Below are positions 11,201 through 21,299 of a stretch of 64,000 bases of DNA, one piece after another; position 1 is the first letter of the stretch; each line of letters starts with the position of its first letter. Source of the DNA: Marchantia polymorpha subsp. ruderalis (taxonomy: Eukaryota; Streptophyta; Marchantiopsida; Marchantiales; Marchantiaceae); contig AP031356.1 of the NCBI GenBank assembly GCA_037833965.1, positions 22,900,501 through 22,964,500 of the forward strand, read 5' to 3'. Made by a program: the position numbers and the translations under genes. A model generated the notes under the pieces. The model did no database searches. It was not told the origin of the DNA and was given only the letters and a program-made list of their open reading frames with translations.

Positions 11201-14200
11201 TACCTTCCCATTAATATTACTGTAGATCACTGTCGAGCAATATGTTCAGAGGGACACTGGATTCATTAATGGAAGCATTAGGCGAATCAATTCAAAACTT
11301 GTGAGTGCAACAATCAGTTTCTGTTTCAAATTTTATACCATTTTCAGAATGCTTCTCGAATTGTTGGTCCCATATCCAGTGACAATCCGTCAGAATTGTC
11401 ACTCAATTAGGATTAACATCATGTACTGTTCGAAGATATTGTATTTAAACATCTCCTAGAGAATTTTTCCAAAGTTTTACAATCGAATTTAGGAGACAAA
11501 TACAAAACTTGTGTTGCCTGCAGAGACCTCAGCAATAACAAATTCGTCGGAGCTGTACCTTGGAATATAGAAGAGCTAGAAAACTTGGAGAATTTGGATA
11601 TGTCCAACAACCAATTGTCGAGCGAGTTAGCAGTCAGCTTCAGTAAGCTCTGGAAATTGAAAACTCTGTAAGTACACGATTCAATCAGAGATAAATTAGA
11701 CTTCGACCTTTTGATTGAACAAAGTAAAATTTGACGTGAGGATTCCTTGCAGTCGAGAAATATTTTTCTTTTTTTTGTTTAAAAGTATATCGATTCTAAA
11801 TGAGACTGAGGAAAAGAATCGTGATTTCAGGAACTTGAGCCTTAATAATCTGAACGGTACAGTGCCTGACAGCATTTGGAACAGTCGCAATCTTTCATTT
11901 GTGTAAGTACGCAGATCTCAGTCCTCGTATCATATCAGTAGTCAATGTAGCGAGGTCATTGGATTCATTAATGGAAGCATTAGACGAATAGATTCAAAAC
12001 ATGTAAGTTGAATGATCAGTTTCTATTCCGAGTTTTATAACATTTTGAGACCGCTTTTTAGTATTGTTGGTCCCATATCCAGTGACATTCCGTCCGAATT
12101 GTCACTCAATTAGAATTAATATCCTGTACTGTTCGAAGATATTGTATTTAAACATCTCCAAGAGAATTTTACCAAAGTTTTATAATCGAATATAGGAGAC
12201 AAATATAAAACTTGTGTTGCCTGCAGAGACCTCAGCAATAACAATTTCGTCGGACCCGTACCTGGGAATATGGAACTGCTAGAAAACTTGGAGAATTTGG
12301 ATTTGTCCAACAACCAATTGTCGAGCGAGTTAGCAGTCAACTTCAGTAAGCTCAGGAAATTGAAAACTCTGTAAGTACACGTTTCAATTAGAGTTAAACT
12401 AGACTTGGACCTTCTGATTGAACAAAGTAAAATTTGACGTTAGGATTCCTCGCAGTAGAGAAATATTTTTCTTTTTACTGTTTACATGAGACTGAGGAAC
12501 AGAATCGTGATTTCAGGAACTTGAGCCTTAATAAACTGAAAGGTACAGTGCCTGACAGCATCTGGCCTGACAGCATATATAACAATCGCAATCTTCAATT
12601 TGTGTGAGTACGCAGTTCTCAGTCGTCGTATCATATCAGTAGATAATGTAGCGAAGTCACTAGATGTTGATTCAATTATATCAAGAGAAAACTGCTAAAG
12701 TATGTTGGAACAAGCAAGATAACTGGTCATTTCTGTATGATTTGAATTTCATTACTGCCATTCTAAGGACAGCGACAATGCATGTGGCTGGATGATTTCC
12801 ATATTTGTAGAGACAATATTTGATATTATAGTCTTTACCTTATGACTGAGAATGGGATGTTGATTTTGAGTAGTAAAATAACTCCTGAATAGATTTCATG
12901 TTCGATGAAGTATCTATCAACATTTCAAAACCTTTTAATCCAACTTCTGTATATGGAAGTGTCGATCCTCGAGACTTTATTGAAGTATTTCTAGTTTGTT
13001 CACTCAGGAATTTGAGAAACAACAGCTTTGTGGAATTGAATCTTACAACATGGTATAAGAGGGTTGCCGAAGGCAAAAGTCTCGATGCTCCTCGACTTCA
13101 GCTGCGTTTGGCTGGAAATCAAATACACCGCATTATCTCACCGAGCCTTCATACTTTAGAGAGTAAAATAGTAGCGCCACTTTCACTATCTGAGCAGCTC
13201 CTCTCGATACAGTCTCCACAAACTTTTATCTTGTAAGTAATAAGCCTTCTTACTCTCTGACCTGGTTCAGATGTCCAGATGTTGTCTAGACCAAATGCAA
13301 ATAATCTGGGTTATCTTTAAAGGTGTTCCTTTTCCAACTTCTTTATGTACCCGTATGTCAAAGTCTGTTCATTTGATGATTATTATAATGCTGCTTAGAT
13401 GGATTTTCTGTTTAGAGAAAACTGCTTTGAAACGCACTCGTTGTAATTTCAAAGGCTTGGAGATAATCCGTGGTGCCTGAATGATAATGAGGGAGTGAAT
13501 CTAGCGTTCATCAAAAAATACATGTGCCGATCTGACGAGCATGAGAACTTCTGGCCGTCCCCATGTGAGTTCCGAGCTTGAACACTATTTCGTTACTGTA
13601 ACCAATATCAAAATTCGTTGGAACATCTTATGGACTATCTTCAGATATTGAATAGGCACGTTTTGAAAGTCTTGTGTCATGCAAGAATGCTGGCTGAAAA
13701 TATCTGGTTATGTGAAACTCTACCTTCACAAACATCAATTCTCATCATAAATTTGGTGTTGTATGTGAACATACGCAGCACACGATGGTGTCCAAACAGG
13801 AATACTAATTGCCGCCGGCATGGTATCTGGAATTTTCGTGTTACTTCTGAGTTGTTTAATCATATTCTTCACGTGGAAAATGAGAAGACGCAGTCGTGAA
13901 CTTCAACAGATACAAGAAGGTCAGTTGTCAGAACAGGATTTTGAGGAGTCACTTGGCTCACCGTCTTGAGAATGATGTCTTGGTTTCCACTTTGTGAGTG
14001 GAAAAATCTGCTCCTTCTTATCGAGTTAACGCTAGTACCCTTGACTTTACTCAGCTTTAGCAAAAGAGCACGTGAAGCCACCGTTTTTCAGCTACGTTGA
14101 ACTCAAAACGGCTACACAGAGTTTCTCAAGTTCCAACGAGTTAGGAAAAGGTGGATTTGGCACTGTTTACAAGGTAATACACTCCTGATATTGTCATATG

Positions 14201-16239
14201 CACATCTCTAAAGCCTCTATAAACAATGGGAGTGAAATTTCATTCATTATTTCTGTCAGAGTAAGTCTAGTATCCTGGATTTACAGTCATCTGTTTCACT
14301 AGGAAAGTGTAGAAAGTGGAGGGAGCCCATCGAAGTGTAACAGGTAAATGTCTATGACAGGCTGAACTAGCAGATGGGACTATTGTTGCCGTGAAGAGAC
14401 TCACTCCGACAAAGCAAAGTACGTCGGACTTCCTGAAAGAAATGGTGAACATCTCTGGTATCAAACATAGACATCTGATTCAACTCAAGGGATGTTGTGT
14501 AAGGAATCACCAACGAATGCTGATTTACGAATACGCGGAGAACAAGAGCCTCGCAGAAGCACTGTTTGGTGAGAAAATATTGAGTCCTTCAATGATAATG
14601 TATGTCCTAGAATCACAATAGATAGAAGTTTTTTCATGTATATTAAGCTAGCGAGCAAGAATAATGGGCTCCATTGTCTGTTTTGAGGATTCTGAGCTTT
14701 CATTGCGAAGGGTTCAAGTGGATGTATCGGATATTAAGTAACCTACTCGTATGTGGGACTAAGAAGGGGAGAGTTTTTGTCTTCGGACTCACTTGTATAA
14801 TAGAATAGAGAGCATGCGGTTAAATACTACGAAGAATATGCTGATTATCTGAGAGTTTTATGATGCCGTTGACCAACAGGTTCAGGTCCTCAATGTGCGA
14901 CTGTCTTGAACTGGAAACAACGTTACAACATATGCTTGGGCATAGCCCGTGGACTCGCGTACTTACATGAAGAATTGCAGCCGGGTATGATTCACAGGTG
15001 AGAATGCTTAGACTCTAACCTCATCTGCAAACCATCAATGTTTTGATTCTGTTCTGTGTATAACACATCTAAAGAGATGGGAAGGGCATGTGTTTTAAGA
15101 CCAAAAGCCCAAGATTTACGGTATCTCGTGCAGCTTGTACTTGTGCATTATACCGTGAAGACATCCGAAGGCACATATCTTGGAGTTTTCTGCATGCTTG
15201 TGCTTCGTTAAGTGCTTATTTTGAGGTGCTTGATTTCTCCGCTTTATACCCTAAACCCTGAACCTGTCTCTGAACTCTCAGAGACATAAAGCCGGAAAAC
15301 ATTCTTCTGGACAAGAATTACAACGCAAAGATTGCCGACTTTGGACTCGTCCGGCCCGCTAATGATTCAAATCACACTCTATTCACCATGAACATTGGAG
15401 GAACGAGGTACATCTACAGGCCGAATTGGTTCATGTGTATCAAATAGACGACTGTTGCACTCAATTGGTGAGACTTGAATGTGGTATGCCCTTAGAGCAC
15501 GGCACTAACATGCAAATACAGGGGCTACTTTTCACCAGAGTATGCACTAGAAGGCGTCGTTTCCGAGAAACTGGATGTGTATAGCTTTGGTGTTGTCTTG
15601 CTGGAAATCGTTGCTGGAAGACAGTGCATCGATCTGAAGTTGCCACAGGAACAAAGTATTCTACGCTCCTGGGTGGGTGATTGTTAAATTACATTTCATC
15701 ATTATAGCACGATCATTCCAAATCCAGCTCATAAAGCTTCAGGCTTTTAGTAGATACTCATCTTCCTCCTTTCTCTGCTACTCATGCCAATTTCACTCAT
15801 CAGAATACAGGCGCGATCTGATCACTGCGATATTCCTCTTCGGCCTCTCACACCCTCATGAATTGCGCAGGCTATAACGTTGTACACGGAAGGCAAGGTT
15901 TTGAACTTGGTCGATAAAAGACTGGAGGGCAATTACGACGAAGAAGAAGTCCTGCTCGTGGTGGACATGGCTCTGTCTTGTCTGCAAACAGATCCCAAGA
16001 AACGCGCAACGATGTGTCAACTGGTGAACGTCCTCATGAAGAACTCAAATGCAAGTGTAGCTGTGGACATCGTCAACGAGCTAAAATTCCAGACACCATA
16101 CTTGTTGAGCATATCAGAGAACGAACACTACGTGGATACCTATCCTAGTAGACAAGGCGTTCAAGGAGAATCAGTCGAACTTGCTTTAATGTCATCATTT
16201 GCCAACGATTCACAAGCCTCAGTTATGGTGCCTCGATAG
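8209..16239 (+). CDS. Malectin-like LRR receptor-like Ser/Thr kinase
   Basis: A multi-exon membrane receptor kinase. Exons I can place: 8,209-8,323 (signal peptide); 8,495-9,137, 9,255-9,766 and 9,886-10,015 (malectin-like domain, ending [15 protein letters not shown]); LRR exons 10,447-10,606, 10,826-10,900, 11,226-11,300, 11,524-11,667, 11,831-11,902, 12,227-12,370, 12,517-12,603 and 13,008-13,232; 13,455-13,564 (LGDNPWC cap); 13,779-13,919 (transmembrane helix then RRR stop-transfer); kinase exons 14,061-14,173, 14,361-14,568, 14,880-14,997, 15,282-15,407, 15,522-15,672 and 15,871-16,239. Kinase motifs are intact: GKGGFG, AVKRL lysine, [22 protein letters not shown]. It is probably a plasma-membrane receptor with a malectin-first layout; the ligand is unknown. 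The start gives a good signal peptide, and the first splice yields GFISISCGG. The join between 10,015 and 10,447 is out of phase, so a small exon is missed or the gene has a frameshift. Confidence 0.85.
11330..12603 (+). repeat. Internal tandem duplication of two LRR exons
   Basis: About 11,365-11,902 and 12,080-12,603 are near-identical, including introns. Each carries one 144-bp LRR exon (LDLSNN.FVG) followed by a 72- or 87-bp LRR exon (NLSLN.L.GTVPDS). The second copy of the short exon contains a further 15-bp internal duplication (PDSIW / PDSIY). The unit is about 700 bp and adds LRRs to the receptor ectodomain without changing phase. Confidence 0.8.
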
Positions 16240-16514
16240 TGCGTACGTGAGCTCATGCAGTATCTCAAGTTCCTAGATTAGGTCTTCAGTACCCTATGTT
16301 CTCTTCCAGATATCTCAATTGAGATTACCTTTGCGTGTGCCCTTGAGCCACTGACGTAGGGAGATCAGTAATTACCTTGAACAAGAGTTCATTTACTTTA
16401 TGCCGCGTCTAATTTCAAGCAACTGTATTCCGATCGTGAGTTATACAAGGGTCACATATTTTATTACTCTATGTAATTTAAAGCATCTGCATAACCTATT
16501 CGTAGAACTTGCTA
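16240..16514. other. 3' flank of the receptor-kinase gene
   Basis: This noncoding stretch runs from the stop codon to the foreign-block boundary. No clear poly(A) signal or gene was seen. Confidence 0.5.
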
Positions 16515-16550
16515 GTTAGATTAGTTACTTGCTAGTTGCCTACTACATTT
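16515..16550. repeat. Left copy of the 36-bp direct repeat flanking the 40-kb block
   Basis: It is identical over 36 bp to 56,761-56,796, beginning GTTAGATTAG and ending CTACATTT. It lies directly outside the inverted-repeat ends described for the block, as a target duplication would, but is far longer than the 9-11 bp usual for Mutator-like elements. Confidence 0.85.
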
Positions 16551-16574
16551 GGGTTTAGCTGCACAAACTTATAC

Positions 16575-19190
16575 ATAGCCCCTATATAGGGCCTTCATAG
16601 ACCCAGGCAGGTGTCATCCTGCAGTGACCCGTGACGGAAGTTCTTCTTTTCGCTGCGACTCTCCTCTTTTGGACCAAAGATGGAAGATTGTGCGGGCAGG
16701 CTAACCGGGCAGGTTTTTCATTGGCACTCAATTTTCCGGTGGAGCATCAAAGTGATTGAATTAGATCGCTCCGCTTTCCGGCAGACGGATCTAACGATGG
16801 ACTATAAGAACACTTTGCCGGGAGGGTCGGCGGACCCGGCAACCATGTAGATGGGATGCCCTCAACCGGAATGAATGACTCATCTGAAAATCGCAGGAAT
16901 GGGCAAACTATCTTCCTCGGTATACTGGTATAGAACAAATTTATGCACTGAAGAGGACGATATTTGATTCCACTCCAGCAACATCAAGACCGGCTGATGG
17001 TCAAACCAAAGCAACTCGCATATACAAGAGACGATTCTTGAAGTGCTGTACTTAAAGCTACAAAAGAAAAAACGCACTTGAGATTCTTGGTTAAGTCCGT
17101 AACACTCATGATCAGTAAGTCATGAATTGAGGGTATCTTTTGTAAGAAGATTTTCATTGCCAAGAAGAACTTGCAAAGCCCATAATTTATGAGCATACGA
17201 GGAGTTTGTAGAACTGGTTATTTGAGAGGTCAAAAGTTTGGACCTCAGATGGATCAGATCATTCCGAGTGAAATTTACAGCAGAAAAAATATGAGATTCA
17301 TGCCCTACACGTATTACTGGGCTAGTCACACTCTGTCTAGAAAACTGGTAATAAGGAGGCGTGCAGAATTTAATATCTTGACGGGTCCTCTCTATCTGGT
17401 TACATTCATTTCAGTTTCAGTATGATCTACAGCAGAGTATTAATTATGTCACAGGTTCTCAGTGGAGAGCTGCATATAAGCTCGAATACATATCTACGGT
17501 TTTCACGGGTCCAAAAAGTTTCTCAATATAGAGGAACATTTTCTCTTATCATAGTTTTGTGAGTTGCTGCGATTACGAATGCCTGCCAGCTTATGAATGC
17601 TTTTCCATATATGTGAAACACAATTCGAATGAATCATCTAGTAGATCGGATGACTCGCGAAAAGTGTGCGGGAGCTGATCAGGGGATGCCAGCAATATCA
17701 ATTTGGTAAAATACAACCTCTTTGCATCGTTTATTTTTGTGAGGAAGAATTCCACATTTCATCAGGTGGAATGACACGTTTCTATGATTTCGATCTGCCA
17801 TAACCACGATTGCAGAGCCAACCGAAGACTGAACGCTTTATAAATCATGACTGTTAGTTTTTATCTGTCCAGGAAAAGACGGCAAAACGCAAACGGTCAA
17901 ATTAATAGCCATACTTCTTACAGAGATTGACTATGTGAAACAAGTCCAAGTGAACATCAAATTCGTAACCTCAAATCTTAATCTTGGGAACGATAGGCTA
18001 ACAAGAACACGAAGTTGGCTAGGTGCGATTCAGAGTGCAGATGCGGTCCGATCGATCATCTCTTGAAGAATGTAGTTTGATATCTGGGACATTTTACCTT
18101 CTCAAATCAAGAGACATCACTGAAGAAGATGTCTTAGTGGAACGATCAACACAGCCATTAAAACGGAAGCTGCATCAGATTTTCAATATGTTAGCTCAAA
18201 GCTTCTAGCACGAAGCCTTCACGAACTCTGTAAACACCTCCAAGGCGGGTCATATACTAAACCCTGACCACTATTCTCTCGAGGCTTCCAGCTTGCGCAT
18301 AAGATAGATGGACAACCGGTGACTTTCTGCCTTTCTCTGTCAAAGCCCTGGCCACAGCGATGGAGCTTCCTTTACCAGATATCACCAAATATACCAACAT
18401 AAAGGTAAAGCTCAAAAGCTCCAATCTCTCACCACTCAACGATACTTACCACAAAGGCTTCTTTATCCTTATTGGCATAGCTGGTCATTCAGATAGATGC
18501 ATGTCAAGTCCGGATCTAGACGAGATCGTCCAAGAGGTTGAATTCACCCCGCAGGCTGCTTCCGAGCAGGAGGCCAGGGCTAGGTGATGGTATGCCGAAA
18601 ACTATATCTCCAGACTAAGACATCAAAAGAGAAAACAGTTGAACTCCGTGGACAACTCCACATATAACGTACATCCATACGATTCATTGCTGCAATTGGC
18701 CATCAAATGGTTGCGAAAGGAGATGCCTGTATCAGAAGTCTATCATTTACCTATCTTGCTTGACTCGAGCAGCTGACTTTTAAGTAACTGAAGTAATCGG
18801 CCAACTCAACCCGAGAGTAGACTGATTGACTGCATGATCTACGGTACGATACAAGTTCAACCTGTCAACTCGAACCGAACCAACGAACGTGTTGCAATCT
18901 CTCGACATCTCAGAAAGATCACTTGACCATGCAGACCGACTACAATGACCTGGGGGTAGCTCGGCCGCTACGATATGTAAGTCGTCGTTCTAGAGCTAAC
19001 TTTCACTTAGATAGAAACGCCCTCCCACAATACACGCCATATACGCAAGACTAGTATGACAGTTCACGCGACCGGCGAGACCTGAACTTCTTTGAGTTCT
19101 AGTCGAGATGTCTGTTTGTGGATACCACGTGCATCTATTAAAATATGACGATCCCAGTAATCACAATGTCATACTAATGATTCATTGTTC
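16575..19190. other. Left part of the block, no gene recognised
   Basis: Only short open frames occur. One is about 56 codons at 16,680-16,849 (+), one about 60 codons at 17,873-18,064 (+, containing LIAILLTEIDYVKQVQVNIK), and one 75 codons at 18,360-18,587 (+). None has a motif I recognise and none joins a neighbour through clear splice sites. They may be decayed exons. Confidence 0.4.
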
Positions 19191-19937
19191 TCTCTCATTT
19201 GCAATTGCAAGGGTTGCATGAGGACTTGTCATCGCACTTGCATCCTTCGTTGGCACCATAAAAGCTGCATCAGAAAAAGCAAAATTATAATCAGATACTG
19301 ATCTACCGTCCCAGAATCCAAGAACGGTGATTTTATAAATACGTTAAGGATAACCATACGTTAAGGATCCAGTTCAGACTGACATCAGCAGATTTCGAGT
19401 TCCAAAATGAAGCAACTACACTACCATTGTTACTGAAGCAAAAGCATAGCGATCTGAAACACCGATTGAAAATACATATAATTATCCGCCTCCTCTTCGA
19501 AAGTAGGACAAGTACACCAACTACAAGGAAGAAATGAGGAGAAAAAACCCCATACCACTTCTTTTGAGCCACATTGGAGCCTATATAGGTAGAGTGGGAA
19601 AAAAAACAAGTATGAAAATTGCCATTTAAGACTTTTGTAAGTGAAACTAACCAGTATCGAAGTCCACGTACGACTTTCAACTCATCGCCATATGTTAGCA
19701 CGTCGTGTCCTCTCACCAGGTGGCTTTCTCTTGATGCTTACATCCATGTTACCATCTGAAGAACGAGTTCTCCTATCTGTAATAATAGCAACCCAATCGC
19801 AGATATTATCATTTTGATACAACATATTTCAGTTAAAATTAAAGCTCAAAGAAAATGCTTGGGAACGATCTTACTTGCACGTTTCCCGCCGCGATCACGT
19901 TCTGGTCCTTTGCTAAGATCCTTAACAAGAGACATCG

Positions 19938-19942
19938 CTGTT
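19938..19942. repeat. Target-site duplication of element A, left (CTGTT)
   Basis: CTGTT here is repeated at 40,891-40,895 immediately after the 3' LTR. Removing the element and one copy restores an open exon of the zinc-finger gene. Confidence 0.95.
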
Positions 19943-21299
19943 TGTGGTAACACACTTTTTGTTTTTTTTGCAGAATTTAAACAATTTTAGAAAACTAGTA
20001 CCAAAGCAGTGTTTGTAGCTAGAGAAGGGTACGCTAAATAGAGTGGATTGATGAGATCGTCACGAGGGCACAAAGAATCACGTAGTCGGATGTACCAACG
20101 CCAACGTCTTCGGCGCCTTCGGCAAAAGCTCCTTTTTGAGGTGTCTCTACTCACGCGCCTCTAGCGTATAAGGAAGCTACGCTTCCGGCGCAGACACCTC
20201 AGGAGGAGGTTTTGCTAAAGACGTCAGGAGAAGGGCCCGGACCTCTAAAGGCATCCGACCATGAGTGCGCCTTCGGCGAAGCGCCGCTAGCGCGGAAAGG
20301 GAAAACCTTCATAACAATCGGGATACACGGTAGATCCAGTTGGTTGAAGTTGCATTAGAAAGAGATCGAGACGCTCGTTCTAACGAGTCCAAGAGCGTCG
20401 GAGATGGATCAGGAATGGAGAAGTTATGAGCGTCGGAAAACTCGTAGCCGGACATGCGCCGTTCGCGCTAGGGTTCACAGCCGGAAAGGATTCCCGTACG
20501 CCCTCGGCGATGCGCCTTCGGCGGAATCACGCGCTCACAGGAGGAAACCAACTCAGAGTCGGAAGCGCCCTTGGCGGCTGTTCATGGAAGGAAAGTGCCG
20601 GTCGGATGTACGCCTCCGACGTGGCGCTGACGGCCGGATGCGCTGGCATGAGTTGCGCTGACGGATATGCGCCGGCAGCAACGGACGAGGCATAAAGGAC
20701 AAAATAGGCGGTACGACTGCGCGCCGGCGTAATTCGCTCCGGCTGGATGTGCGCCTCCAGCAAGGCGCCGACGGATAATGAACGCACCAGCGACGACACG
20801 CCTCCGGTGAAGGACGGGTTAGGAAAAGACAACAGGGCCGACGTATACCCTGCAGCGGACTCGAGTCCGGAAGGTGGCGGCGGCGGGAGAATTCAACGTT
20901 TAAGCATGCGAATGCGCGCAATGCGGAGACGTGAATTCGCGCATGCAAAGGGCGAACCGTTAAGCCGTATAGCCGGCTGCGTACGTTGCAACCAGTAAGA
21001 ACGTTGGACGTTCTTGAAATCGGAGAAGAAAAGACTGCGCTCCAGTCTCATTCTCTCATTCTTGACTTTGCGATTTCCAGTTCCAAGATTACGCGCAAGG
21101 GCGGAGCGACCTGCAGTGAGAGTAGAGAGTGCGGAGACGAGTTGCGCAAGGATCTTGGCGGACCTTGAAAGAATTGTGAGTAGCGATCTTGAACGAGCGC
21201 AGAGAGAGTGAGCAGTCAGTGCTTGAGTGGCCGACGCGCAGTGGCGATTGTGAGAGAGCAAGCGAAAGGGAGAACGTTTGTGTGTGTGCAGGCAACGCA

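Noticed and set aside
19195..19265. Separate metallothionein gene (C-terminal GCKCDDKSSCNPCNCK)
   Set aside because: Splice phases link this exon to the upstream exons of the zinc-finger gene, and no typical metallothionein N-terminus is nearby.
20404..20661. 85-codon plus-strand frame upstream of the U3 ORF
   Set aside because: GC-rich, repetitive CGCCTTCGGCG-type sequence; not matched in family B, so not supported as a gene.
20553..20948. 131-codon minus-strand frame in the LTR, with its twin at 31,198-31,593
   Set aside because: Both copies are identical only because LTRs are identical; there is no homologue in family B and no protein features.
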